NCBI RefSeq assembly: GCF_003008575.1
Contig: NZ_CP027667.1
Span: 493,501 to 557,500, forward strand
Length of the DNA: 64,000 nucleotides
Direction: 5' to 3'
DNA from: Melaminivora suipulveris
Lineage (GTDB): Bacteria > Pseudomonadota > Gammaproteobacteria > Burkholderiales > Burkholderiaceae_C
This document shows positions 46,625 to 54,711 of this stretch, one piece after another. How positions within the stretch are numbered: the first letter of the stretch is position 1; each line of letters begins with the position of its first letter. Made by a program: the position numbers and the translations under genes. The notes beneath the pieces are model-generated. The model was not told the origin of the DNA, searched no databases, and saw only the letters and a program-made list of their open reading frames with translations.

Positions 46625-46655
46625 ACAAAGCGCAGGTAGCTATTGTTTCAATAGC
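46591..46655 (-). repeat. Dispersed repeat copy 9, shared 3' end of hpnE and yihY
   Basis: Reverse copy. Hairpin arms GCTATT (46639-46644) and AATAGC (46650-46655). The copy carries the hpnE stop (46622-46624) and the stop of the convergent yihY gene (46640-46642). Confidence 0.9.
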
Positions 46656-47947
46656 ACCGGCGGCGGCTGCAGCGGCGCCTGCGGGCGGCCCAGCACATCG
46701 GCCAGCGTCAGCACCTCCAGCCCGGTGTGGTGCCACAGGCTCTCCAGCGCCGGGTCGCGCGCCAGCAGCAGGCGCTGCACCAGCGGCTGCATGAAGGTCT
46801 CGGCCGGGCGCGCCAGCAGCAGGTAGCGCGCCTGCGCCGTATCGGGCGCGCCGGCAGCCACCTCGTTGACCTGCGCCACCCAGTCCAGGGCGGTGAGCGC
46901 ATCCAGCACCGGCTCCAGCTGCAGTGCGTCCACGCGCAGGCGCTGCGCCAGTTGCGCTGCCGTCAGGCCGTGCGCCGCGCCCTGGCGCGCGGCATGCAGC
47001 TCCTGCAGCGCCTCCACCGCAAGAGTGAACGTCCAACCCCGGCCGCCGGCCGGGCGCGCCACGCCCGCCAGCAGGCTGGGCAGATAGGCCGCCACCACCG
47101 CGCCCAGCAGCACGATGACCCAGGCGACGTAAACCCACAGCAGCAAAATCGGCAGCGTGACGAAGGTGCCGTAGAGCACCGAATACGTCGGCACCGTCGC
47201 CAGATACAGCACCAGCACGTTCTTGGCCAGCGAGATGCCCGACGCGACAAACACGCCGCCCGCCCAGGCGTGGCGCCACTGCACCTGCGTGTTGGGCACA
47301 TAGTGGTACAGCGCCGCCATGCCGCTGGTCAGCACCAGGAACTCGATGCTGTCGAACAGCATGCGTGCGCCGCCCGGCAGCTCGCCCCCCGGCAGCGCCG
47401 AGCCCAGCCCGCGCGAGGCCGCCTGCGCGACCGAACCGGTCAGCGCCAGGCTGCCGGCCAGCACCAGCGGGCCCAGGGTCAGCGCCGCCCAATAGATCAG
47501 CACGCGCTGGCCCAGCGGCCGCATGCGCCGCACGCGCCAGATGTTGTTGAGCGTGCGGTCGATGGTCAGCACCAGCGTCAGCGCCGTGAGGATCAGAAAG
47601 CTCAGGCCCGCCACGCCCAGGCTGCTGGCCTGCGCGGCAAACTGGGTGATGTAGTCCAGCACCTGGCGGGCGATGGTCATGGGGATCAGGCTGTCGATCA
47701 GCCAGCGCTCGAGCACCTGCTGCATGCGCGCGAACACTGGAAACGCCGTGAACACCGCCAGCGCCACGGTGGCCAGCGGCACCAGCGCCAGCAGCGTGGT
47801 GAAGGTGAGGCTGGCGGCCGTCAGGCCCAGCCGGTCCTCTCGGTAGCGCTCGCGCAGCGTGTGCACCGTCGGGCGCCACGGGAACTGCGACAGTTGCAGC
47901 AGCCAGGCTTCGAGGCGCTGCGCGGCGCGCTGTGGGGACAAGAGCAT
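46640..47947 (-). CDS. YihY/BrkB-family inner membrane protein
   Basis: 435 residues with about six membrane helices in the first 290 and a soluble C-terminal winged-helix-like region. Motifs LTAASLTFTTLLALVPLATV, TIDRTLNNIWRVRR and LYGTFVTLPILLLWVYVAWVIVLLGA match the YihY/UPF0761 family, whose function is unclear despite an old RNase BN label. The last residues (VLLKQ) and TAG derive from a dispersed repeat. The ATG at 47947 is 21 bases from the divergent DUF2069 start. Confidence 0.9.
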   Translation of the reverse strand: MLLSPQRAAQRLEAWLLQLSQFPWRPTVHTLRERYREDRLGLTAASLTFTTLLALVPLATVALAVFTAFPVFARMQQVLERWLIDSLIPMTIARQVLDYITQFAAQASSLGVAGLSFLILTALTLVLTIDRTLNNIWRVRRMRPLGQRVLIYWAALTLGPLVLAGSLALTGSVAQAASRGLGSALPGGELPGGARMLFDSIEFLVLTSGMAALYHYVPNTQVQWRHAWAGGVFVASGISLAKNVLVLYLATVPTYSVLYGTFVTLPILLLWVYVAWVIVLLGAVVAAYLPSLLAGVARPAGGRGWTFTLAVEALQELHAARQGAAHGLTAAQLAQRLRVDALQLEPVLDALTALDWVAQVNEVAAGAPDTAQARYLLLARPAETFMQPLVQRLLLARDPALESLWHHTGLEVLTLADVLGRPQAPLQPPPVLLKQ

Positions 47948-47953
47948 GGCCGA

Positions 47954-47959
47954 TATGAT
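47954..47959 (+). promoter_or_regulatory. Possible -10 box of a leaderless DUF2069 promoter
   Basis: TATGAT lies 9 bases before ATG 47969 in a 21-base divergent gap, with no ribosome site. The gap is too small for two separate promoters, so elements must reach into the coding regions. Confidence 0.4.
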
Positions 47960-47968
47960 GCCAGCCCC

Positions 47969-48388
47969 ATGCCCGCGCCCGTCTCCCTCTCCGCCCCCAG
48001 CAGCGCCGCGCCGCCGGTCGCAACCGATGTCGCCGCCACGCGCTGGCTGGCCGTGGGCAGCCTGCTGGGCCTGATCGCGCTGAGCCTGGCGTGGGAGCTT
48101 TGGCTGGCGCCCCTGCGTCCAGGGGGATCGTGGCTGGCGCTCAAGGCCCTGCCGCTGGTCGTGCCCCTGGCCGGCCTGCTCAAGCGGCGCATGTACACCT
48201 ACCGCTGGGTCAGCCTGCTGGTCTGGCTGTATTTCACCGAGGGCGTGGTGCGCGCCTGGAGCGACGCCGCGCCTGGCCGCTGGCTGGCACTGGCCGAAGT
48301 TGCCCTGTGCCTGGCGCTATTCACCGCCTGCGCACTGCATGTGCGCTTGCGCCAGCGCGCCGGCCGCGCCGCCTCTCCCGCTGGCTGA
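47969..48388 (+). CDS. DUF2069 small membrane protein
   Basis: 139 residues with about four hydrophobic helices (RWLAVGSLLGLIALSLAWELWLAPL, LKALPLVVPLAGLL, YRWVSLLVWLYFTEGVVRAW, ALAEVALCLALFTACALHVRL). Length and the YFTEGVVRAW signature match DUF2069, an inner membrane family of unknown role. It lies divergent from yihY and 19 bases before the FAD-linked oxidase gene. Confidence 0.88.
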   Translation: MPAPVSLSAPSSAAPPVATDVAATRWLAVGSLLGLIALSLAWELWLAPLRPGGSWLALKALPLVVPLAGLLKRRMYTYRWVSLLVWLYFTEGVVRAWSDAAPGRWLALAEVALCLALFTACALHVRLRQRAGRAASPAG

Positions 48389-48407
48389 TTCCTTTTATCT
48401 GACTGTC

Positions 48408-49829
48408 ATGACCGCTGCCCTGCTCGACACCCTGCGCCACACGGTGGGCGCCGCCCACGTGCTCACCGAGGGCGACCTGACGGCCTGGGAGCAGGACTGG
48501 CGCCGGCGCGAGCGCGGCCGCGCGCTGGCCGTGGTGCGCCCGGCCAGCACGGCCGAGGTGGCGGCCGTGGTGCGCGCCTGCGCCGCCGCCGGCACGCCTA
48601 TCGTGCCCCAGGGCGGCAACACCGGCTTGTCGGTGGGCAGCACGCCGGACGGCAGCGGCACCCAGATCGTGCTGAGCCTGGCGCGCATGAACCGCGTGCG
48701 CGCCATCGACGCGGACAACCTGACGCTCACGGTGGAGGCCGGCTGCATCCTGCAAGCCGTGCAGCAGGCCGCCGCGCAGGCGAACCTGCTGTTCCCGCTG
48801 TCGCTGGCGGCCGAGGGCAGCTGCACCATCGGCGGCAACGTGGCGACCAACGCCGGCGGCACGCAGGTCGTGCGCTACGGCAACGCGCGCGAGCTGTGCC
48901 TGGGCCTGGAGGCGGTGACGGCGCAGGGCGAGGTCTGGGACGGCCTGTCGGGCCTGAGAAAAGACAACACCGGCTACGACCTGCGCAACCTGCTGATCGG
49001 CAGCGAGGGGACGCTGGCCATCATCACCGCCGCGACCATGAAGCTGTTCCCGCAGCCGGTCGCGCGCCTGACGGCCTGGGCGGCCGTGCCGTCGATGCAG
49101 GCCGCCGTGCAGCTGTTGGGGCTGGCGCACCGGCACCTGGGCGCGGGGCTGACGGGCTTCGAGGTGATGAACCAGTTCGCCCTGTCGCTGGTGGCGCGGC
49201 ACCTGCCGCAGCTGCGCGTGCCGTTCGCCGGTCTGGATGGCGCGCCTTGGTGCGTGCTGCTGGAAAACAGCGACAGCGAAAGCGAGGAGCACGCGCGCCA
49301 ACGCTTCGAGCATCTGATGGAGCTCGCCTTCGAAGATGGCTGCGTGCTGGACGCGGTGGTCGCCGAGAGCATCGCCCAGGCGCGCGAGCTGTGGCATGTG
49401 CGCGAGAGCATCCCGCTGGCGCAGGCCGAGGAAGGCCTGAACATCAAGCACGACATCTCGGTGGCCGCCTCGCGCATCCCCGATTTCGTGGCACACACCG
49501 ATCAGCTTCTGGCACGCGAAGTGCCCGGCGCGCGGCTGGTCACCTTCGGCCACCTGGGCGATGGCAACCTGCACTACAACGTCCAGGCGCCCGAGGGTGG
49601 TGACGCGGCGGCCTTCCTGCGCGAGCAGGAGCCGCGCGTCAACGAGCTGGTCTACGGCAGCGTGGCGCAGCACGGCGGGTCGTTCTCGGCCGAGCACGGC
49701 GTGGGGCGCCTGAAGGCGGGCACCCTGGCGCACTACAAGTCGCCCGTGGCGCTTGGCATGATGCGCGCCGTCAAGCAAGCGCTGGACCCGCAGGGGCTGC
49801 TCAACCCTGGCTGCGTGCTACTTAAATAA
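48408..49829 (+). CDS. FAD-binding oxidoreductase of the GlcD / D-2-hydroxyglutarate dehydrogenase type
   Basis: 473 residues. A PCMH/VAO FAD domain (PQGGNTGLSVGSTPDGSG, GGNVATNAGGTQVVRYGNARE, IGSEGTLAIITAATMKL) and an FAD-oxidase C-terminal domain (VTFGHLGDGNLHYNV, SFSAEHGVGRLKAG) are in the usual order. It should oxidise a D-2-hydroxy acid in the cytoplasm; the specific acid is not evident. There is no GlcE or GlcF partner. The final LLK and TAA come from dispersed repeat copy 10. Confidence 0.92.
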   Translation: MTAALLDTLRHTVGAAHVLTEGDLTAWEQDWRRRERGRALAVVRPASTAEVAAVVRACAAAGTPIVPQGGNTGLSVGSTPDGSGTQIVLSLARMNRVRAIDADNLTLTVEAGCILQAVQQAAAQANLLFPLSLAAEGSCTIGGNVATNAGGTQVVRYGNARELCLGLEAVTAQGEVWDGLSGLRKDNTGYDLRNLLIGSEGTLAIITAATMKLFPQPVARLTAWAAVPSMQAAVQLLGLAHRHLGAGLTGFEVMNQFALSLVARHLPQLRVPFAGLDGAPWCVLLENSDSESEEHARQRFEHLMELAFEDGCVLDAVVAESIAQARELWHVRESIPLAQAEEGLNIKHDISVAASRIPDFVAHTDQLLAREVPGARLVTFGHLGDGNLHYNVQAPEGGDAAAFLREQEPRVNELVYGSVAQHGGSFSAEHGVGRLKAGTLAHYKSPVALGMMRAVKQALDPQGLLNPGCVLLK

Positions 49830-49880
49830 TAGCTAACCGCGCTTTATTGACGCCGACTGAAGGCCTTTTTGACCTAAAAA
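49816..49880 (+). repeat. Dispersed repeat copy 10
   Basis: Forward copy: TAGCTAACCGCGCTTTATTG, then ACGCCGACTGAAGGCCTTTTT. It overlaps the TAA stop (49827-49829) of the FAD oxidase and lies between convergent genes. Confidence 0.9.
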
Positions 49881-49898
49881 GCGGCGCGCGCGGCCGCG

Positions 49899-50465
49899 TC
49901 AGCCGCCTGCTGCGTTCTTGAGTGTGGTCTGCACGTCCGTCGGCCAGGTGAGCTGCGCGCCCGGCGGGTCGGTGAACTCCTGCGCCTTGCCATCGTGCAG
50001 CAGCCACACGCGCAAGACGCCGAGATCTGGAGCAAAGGCGACGGCCGCCTGCTCCACGCCGCCCTGGTGCTGGCGGTTGCCGGTGATGAACCAGACGTCG
50101 CCTTCTTCCGAGAGCGGGCCGGAGACCTGCAGGTTCTGCAGCAGCACCTCATACCGCTCCTCGCCCAGCAGCGCGCGCAGGCGCTCGGCCAGCGGGCCCT
50201 GGCGCAGATAGTCGCCGCCCTCGTGCGGATAGCGGCCCAGCTCGGGACGCAGGCTGGTCAGAGGGCCGCCGGCGGCGAGAGGGCTTTCGGCGGGAGCGGT
50301 GGCACCGGGGCCGAACACGGCCGGTGCCGCCGGGGCCGACGCCGCTGGGGCCGAGGGCTCTGCGGCGCTGGGGCTGTCGGCGGCTTTGTCGCCGCAGGCC
50401 GTCAGCGCGGCAAAGGCCGCCAGGCACAGGCCGGCGCGCAGGAAGGGAGTGGAAAACTGGGGCAT
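49899..50465 (-). CDS. Putative lipoprotein, function unknown
   Basis: 188 residues. The signal peptide ends in the lipobox ALTAC (LCLAAFAALTACGDK). An Ala/Pro/Ser-rich spacer follows, then a compact domain (LRPELGRYPHEGGDYLRQGPLAERLRALLGEERYEVLLQNLQ, GDVWFITGNRQHQGGVEQAAVAF) I do not recognise. The ATG at 50465 gives the best signal; a GTG 4 codons earlier is possible. It converges with the FAD oxidase and is divergent from thyA. Confidence 0.8.
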   Translation of the reverse strand: MPQFSTPFLRAGLCLAAFAALTACGDKAADSPSAAEPSAPAASAPAAPAVFGPGATAPAESPLAAGGPLTSLRPELGRYPHEGGDYLRQGPLAERLRALLGEERYEVLLQNLQVSGPLSEEGDVWFITGNRQHQGGVEQAAVAFAPDLGVLRVWLLHDGKAQEFTDPPGAQLTWPTDVQTTLKNAAGG

Positions 50466-50595
50466 GAGAATCAACACTTCGCGGTAGCGGGGAAGCCGCG
50501 CATTGTCGATTCAGCCGCCAGGGGTGCGCGTGGGATACTTGCCCGCCTGTCTGCCCTCCCGCGCAGGCGCCCGTCTTTCTCTTCCTGCCTCTCCC

Positions 50596-51408
50596 ATGAC
50601 CTCCCGCCCCGTCCGCACCCAGTACGAAGACTTCATGCGCCACGTGTACGAGCACGGAGTGGCCAAGGGCGACCGCACCGGCACTGGCACGCGCAGCGTC
50701 TTCGGGCATCAGATGCGTTTTGATTTGCGCGAGGGCTTTCCGCTCATCACCACCAAGCGCGTGCATTTCAAGAGCGTGGCGCTGGAATTGCTGTGGTTTC
50801 TGCGGGGAGACAGCAACGTGCGCTGGCTGCAGGAGCGCGGCGTGACCATCTGGGACGAGTGGGCGCGCGCGGATGGCGAGCTGGGCCCCGTCTACGGCGT
50901 GCAGTGGCGCAGCTGGCCCACACCCGGTGGCGGCCACATCGACCAGATCGCGCAGCTCATCGACACGCTGCGCCGCAACCCCGATTCGCGCCGCATGGTG
51001 GTCAGCAGCTGGAACGTCGCCGAGCTGGACCAGATGGCGCTGATGCCCTGCCACGCGCTGTTCCAGTTCTACGTGGCGGGCGGGCGCCTGTCGTGCCAGC
51101 TCTACCAGCGCAGCGCCGACATCTTCCTGGGCGTGCCCTTCAACATCGCCAGCTACGCGCTGCTGACGCACATGGTGGCGCAGCAGTGCGATCTGGACGT
51201 GGGCGACTTCATCTGGACCGGGGGCGATTGCCATATCTACGACAACCACGTCGAGCAGGTGCGCACGCAGCTGGCACGTAGCCCCTACGCATATCCCGAG
51301 CTGCGCATCCGGCGCCGGCCGGCGTCGATCTTCGACTACGAGTTCGAGGATTTCGAGGTCCTGGGCTACGAGCACCACCCGGCCATCAAGGCGCCGGTGG
51401 CCGTCTGA
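50596..51408 (+). CDS. thyA: Thymidylate synthase
   Basis: 270 residues. Methylates dUMP to dTMP with methylene-tetrahydrofolate. Catalytic Cys152 is in [12 protein letters not shown]; the loops [19 protein letters not shown] and [23 protein letters not shown] and [11 protein letters not shown] are conserved. ATG 50596 begins at the typical N-terminus. folA begins 12 bases after its stop. Confidence 0.97.
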   Translation: MTSRPVRTQYEDFMRHVYEHGVAKGDRTGTGTRSVFGHQMRFDLREGFPLITTKRVHFKSVALELLWFLRGDSNVRWLQERGVTIWDEWARADGELGPVYGVQWRSWPTPGGGHIDQIAQLIDTLRRNPDSRRMVVSSWNVAELDQMALMPCHALFQFYVAGGRLSCQLYQRSADIFLGVPFNIASYALLTHMVAQQCDLDVGDFIWTGGDCHIYDNHVEQVRTQLARSPYAYPELRIRRRPASIFDYEFEDFEVLGYEHHPAIKAPVAV

Positions 51409-51420
51409 GGAGCAGCCGGA

Positions 51421-51918
51421 ATGGAAATCGCCCTGCTCTACGCCTGCGCCACCAACGGCACCATCGGCAAGGACGGCGCCATGCCCTGGCACCTGCCCGA
51501 GGACCTGGCGCGCTTCAAGGCGCTGACCATCGGCCAGCCGGTCATCATGGGGCGCAAGACCTGGGATTCGCTGCCCGTGCGTTTTCGCCCGTTGCCGGGG
51601 CGCGCCAACATTGTCGTCACGCGCCAGGGCGACTGGCAGGCGACGGGTGCGCAGCGCGCCGGCAGCCTGGACGAGGCGCTGGATTTGGCCCAGCGCGCTG
51701 GCGCCGTCACGGCCTGGGTCATCGGCGGCGCGCAACTGTTCGATCTGGCGCTGCCGCTGGCCAGTCGCATCGAAGCCACCGAGATCGAACGCGAGTTCGA
51801 TGGCGATACTTTCGTCGCGCCGCCTGGGCCCGAGTGGGTCGAGCGCTCGCGCGAGCGGCACGTGGGCGCGCAGGGCCTGCCGTTCGCCTTCGTGCGCTAC
51901 GAACGGCGCGGCGGCTGA
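51421..51918 (+). CDS. folA: Dihydrofolate reductase
   Basis: 165 residues. Regenerates tetrahydrofolate after the ThyA reaction. Conserved: IGKDGAMPWHLPEDLARFK, VIMGRKTWDSLP, VIGGAQLF. GAGGAG just upstream of the ATG. The thyA-folA pairing is standard. A dispersed repeat separates it from xthA. Confidence 0.96.
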   Translation: MEIALLYACATNGTIGKDGAMPWHLPEDLARFKALTIGQPVIMGRKTWDSLPVRFRPLPGRANIVVTRQGDWQATGAQRAGSLDEALDLAQRAGAVTAWVIGGAQLFDLALPLASRIEATEIEREFDGDTFVAPPGPEWVERSRERHVGAQGLPFAFVRYERRGG

Positions 51919-51925
51919 AGTTTCT

Positions 51926-51984
51926 TTACTCCCCAATTGATAGCTGCCTGCGCTTGATCCACGCCGGCTCAAGGCCAAAAACAT
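51926..51984 (+). repeat. Dispersed repeat copy 11
   Basis: Forward copy: TTGATAGCTGCCTGCGCTTG, then ATCCACGCCGGCTCAAGGCC. It fills the folA-xthA gap and its AAAAACATG end includes the xthA start codon. Confidence 0.9.
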
Positions 51985-52765
51985 GCAAATCGCCACCTGG
52001 AACGTCAATTCGCTGTCCGTGCGCCTGCCGCAGGTGCTGGAGTGGCTGGCCGCCAATCCCGAAGTTGTGGCACTGGGGCTGCAGGAGCTCAAGCTGGTGG
52101 ACGAGAAATTCCCGCACGAGGAATTCAACGCCCAGGGCTTTCAGGCGGTGAGTTTTGGCCAGAAGACCTACAACGGCGTGGCTATTCTCAGCCGCCTGCC
52201 CATGCGGGACGTGGTGCGCAACATTCCCGGCCATGGCGACGAGCAGGCCCGCGTCATCGCTGCCACGCTGGAGGCGCCCGGCGGCCCGCTGCGCCTGGTC
52301 AACGCCTATTTCGTCAACGGCCAGGCGCCGGGCAGCGACAAGTTTGACTACAAGATGCAATGGCTGCAGGCGCTGCAGGACTGGCTGCGCGCCGAGTTGC
52401 GCGAGCACCCGCGCCTGGCGCTGGTGGGCGATTTCAACGTCGCCCCCGAGGACCGCGACTCGTTCGACCCCGTGGGACTGGCCGGCACCATCCACCACAC
52501 CGAGGAGGAGCGCGCGCACTTTCGCGCGCTGCTGGAGCTGGGCCTGACCGACACGTTCCGCCTGTTCGAGCAGCCGGACAAGACGTTCTCCTGGTGGGAT
52601 TACCGCATGCTGGGTTTTCAGAAGAACCGGGGCCTGCGCATCGACCACATCCTCGTCAGCGATGCGCTGCGCGGCCAGGTGACGGCCTGCCACATCGACC
52701 GCGCGCCGCGCAAGAACAAGCAGCCGAGCGACCACACGCCGGTGGTGGCGACGCTCGCGCTCTGA
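51983..52765 (+). CDS. xthA: Exodeoxyribonuclease III (AP endonuclease)
   Basis: 260 residues. Base-excision repair nuclease acting at abasic sites and as 3'-5' exonuclease. Conserved catalytic segments: ATWNVNSLSVRLPQ, LQELKLVDEKFP, YNGVAILSR, VGDFNVAPEDRD and the terminal SDHTPVVATL. Its ATG is part of a dispersed repeat and has no ribosome site, so expression from folA or a local start is unclear. Confidence 0.95.
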   Translation: MQIATWNVNSLSVRLPQVLEWLAANPEVVALGLQELKLVDEKFPHEEFNAQGFQAVSFGQKTYNGVAILSRLPMRDVVRNIPGHGDEQARVIAATLEAPGGPLRLVNAYFVNGQAPGSDKFDYKMQWLQALQDWLRAELREHPRLALVGDFNVAPEDRDSFDPVGLAGTIHHTEEERAHFRALLELGLTDTFRLFEQPDKTFSWWDYRMLGFQKNRGLRIDHILVSDALRGQVTACHIDRAPRKNKQPSDHTPVVATLAL

Positions 52766-52777
52766 AGCCGCCCAAGT

Positions 52778-52808
52778 AAAAACGGCCGCCCATCAGGGCA
52801 GCCGTTTG
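52778..52808 (+). terminator. Terminator hairpin after xthA
   Basis: AACGGC and GCCGTT arms with an inner GCCC/GGGC stem and ATCA loop, followed by TTGTT. It lies between convergent genes and may serve both strands. Confidence 0.7.
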
Positions 52809-52852
52809 TTGGGGCGATCAGCAGCGGCCTACGCGGGCCGGCATCGCCTTGA

Positions 52853-53863
52853 TTACGAGGCAGCGTTGTAGCGATCGCGCAGCGCCTTCATCTCGTCATG
52901 GTTGCGCTGCACGCCCTGGGCCTGGCGCTCGACCAGCGAGCGCACGTTGGCTGGCAGGGTGGCCTTCAGGGCCTTGCGGTAGCGCGCCACGGCGCTGTCC
53001 TCGCCGCGCTCGACTTCGTTGAGCACGGCCTTGTCATCGTCGGTCGACAGTGCCGACTTGACCGACACCCAGCCGCGGTGCATCGCACCCGTCATGGTGC
53101 CGCCCGAGGACGGTTCGCCGCCATGGGCGCGCATCTCGCGCTCCAGCTCGTTGGCGGCAGCGGCGCATTCGCTGGCGTGGCGCATCAGGATCTGCTTGAG
53201 CTGCGGGTCGTCAACGCGCTCGGCCGAGGTGCGAAAACCGTACTCGCCGTCGCGGCTGCATTCGAGCAGGTCGTCCAGCACGTCGACCACGTCGTCGTTG
53301 TCCACCGTGTTGGTCACCGGCGTGTTCGGGTTGTTGCGGTCGGCCGTGCCCATGAGCACGGCGCCGTTGGTGGTGATGGGCGGAGTGGAGGCGTTGCTCG
53401 CCGTGTTGCGGCGCGCGCGCTCCCAGGCGGCCTGCGTGGCCGGGCGGGCATGCTCCCATTCCATCGTGCTGGTGCCGCGCGCGGCGCCCCAGTCGCGCGA
53501 CAGGCTGGGCTCGGCAGCGGCAAAGTCGCCCTCGTGGCGATGGGCCGAGCTCCAGCCCAGTTCGTAGGCGGGGCGGTATTCGTCATAGGTGCGGCCGGAC
53601 TCGTAGTAGGGCTCGCGCTGGTACGACTCACGCCAGTAGGCGTCCTCGGCCGTGGGGTTGACCGACTCGGCCGCAGCCTTGCCCGCCAGGCCGCCGATCA
53701 CGGCACCGGCGATGCCGCCGACCGCCGCGCCGATAGGCCCGCCGAACGCGCCGGCCGCCGCGCCGGCGACCGCGCCGCTGGCGGCACCGACGCCAGTGCC
53801 CACGGGGTGAGCGCCCGGCTCATTGGTCAGCGGGTCGCGATTGGCATCCTTGAAATCCGACAT
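52853..53863 (-). CDS. Glycine-zipper plus DUF2383 (PA2169-like four-helix bundle) protein
   Basis: 336 residues in three parts. The N-terminus (about 20-65) is a Gly/Ala zipper (GAASGAVAGAAAGAFGGPIG), suited to membrane insertion or packing. A middle hydrophilic region is rich in Tyr and Arg. The C-terminal part (from about 188) is a ferritin-like DUF2383/PA2169 bundle (DVLDDLLECSRDGEYGFRTSAE, HASECAAAANELEREMRAHGG). Such bundles may bind metal or act in stress, but this is unproven. The combination is uncommon in my recollection. Confidence 0.82.
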   Translation of the reverse strand: MSDFKDANRDPLTNEPGAHPVGTGVGAASGAVAGAAAGAFGGPIGAAVGGIAGAVIGGLAGKAAAESVNPTAEDAYWRESYQREPYYESGRTYDEYRPAYELGWSSAHRHEGDFAAAEPSLSRDWGAARGTSTMEWEHARPATQAAWERARRNTASNASTPPITTNGAVLMGTADRNNPNTPVTNTVDNDDVVDVLDDLLECSRDGEYGFRTSAERVDDPQLKQILMRHASECAAAANELEREMRAHGGEPSSGGTMTGAMHRGWVSVKSALSTDDDKAVLNEVERGEDSAVARYRKALKATLPANVRSLVERQAQGVQRNHDEMKALRDRYNAAS

Positions 53864-53989
53864 GAAACGTCTCCAGTTGGTTGAACGGTGGAGACATTCT
53901 TCAGGCCGCGCGGCAGCGCGCGGGTCAGCAGCGCGAGCGCTTGCATGTAGGAATTGCGCGGCTGGCTGGAGCCTTCAAACGCGCCTATT

Positions 53990-54054
53990 TCGCTACATCT
54001 TTAATAGCTACATACGCTTGCCACACGCCGACTGAAGGCATATTTGGCTCGAAA
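53990..54054 (+). repeat. Dispersed repeat copy 12
   Basis: Forward copy: AATAGCTACATACGCTTGCC, then ACACGCCGACTGAAGGC. It lies in a 268-base gap between two minus-strand genes, in which I see no gene. Confidence 0.85.
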
Positions 54055-54131
54055 TCCAAGAAAATTCCCCTGGCACGGGGCGTGCGGGGCGATGGCGCGC
54101 CGCCGTCCGCGCGGCGTGCCAACCATCCGCG

Positions 54132-54644
54132 TCACTTGGACAGGCGGCCCAGTTCGCGGCGGATGCCGGCCACGTCGGCCTCGGCGCGCGCCACGCTGGC
54201 CTTCAATTCAGCCGTGCGCTCGATGTAGCCCTGGGGGTTGCGCAACTCCAGGGCGGTTCGCTGCGGCGAGCCATCGTTGTACTCGCGGCGCAGCTCGGCC
54301 AGGCGGGCTTCGGCCTTGCGCAACTCGTCTTCCAGGATGGCGCGCGCATCGGAGTCGCGCGCGCGCTGCTCGGACGAGGCCACGCGCGGCGCGCTGGGCG
54401 GCGAAGCGCTGGCTGCGGGCGCAGCGCCAGCGGAAGGGGCCGCCGATGGCGCGGCAGCAGGCGCCGGGCGCGGCGTGCCCTGCAGCACGGTGACGTTGCC
54501 GCCTTCGACCACGCGGCAGCCGCGCTCCTTGGCCTGGGCGGCGTTGTTGGTGTATTCGTTGCCGCAGCGGTAGATGCGGTCCTGCGCCAGCGCAGGCGCC
54601 GCCGCGGCCAGCGCCAGGGCCAGAACGGCCAGAATGTTTCTCAT
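54132..54644 (-). CDS. Secreted DUF4124-like protein with coiled-coil tail
   Basis: 170 residues. Signal peptide MRNILAVLALALAAAAPALAQ, a short Cys-containing region (IYRCGNEYTNNAAQAKERGCRVVEGG) resembling DUF4124 domains, a Pro/Ala linker and a charged coiled coil (ILEDELRKAEARLAELRREYN). Probably periplasmic. ATG 54644 is used; an ATG two codons upstream is equally near the AGAGGA site. Function unknown. It lies 67 bases after glnA on the same strand. Confidence 0.8.
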   Translation of the reverse strand: MRNILAVLALALAAAAPALAQDRIYRCGNEYTNNAAQAKERGCRVVEGGNVTVLQGTPRPAPAAAPSAAPSAGAAPAASASPPSAPRVASSEQRARDSDARAILEDELRKAEARLAELRREYNDGSPQRTALELRNPQGYIERTAELKASVARAEADVAGIRRELGRLSK

Positions 54645-54711
54645 GGGCATGGATCCTCTAGAGCGGTGAGTATCGCCCAATCGTTCCACCCCGGAAAAGC
54701 GCCTGGGATGG

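Noticed and set aside
54651..54664. GGATCCTCTAGAG, identical to part of a common cloning-vector polylinker
   Set aside because: Only 13 bases match, there is no further vector sequence on either side, and the AGAGGA within it serves as a natural ribosome site. Worth a glance at read coverage only.
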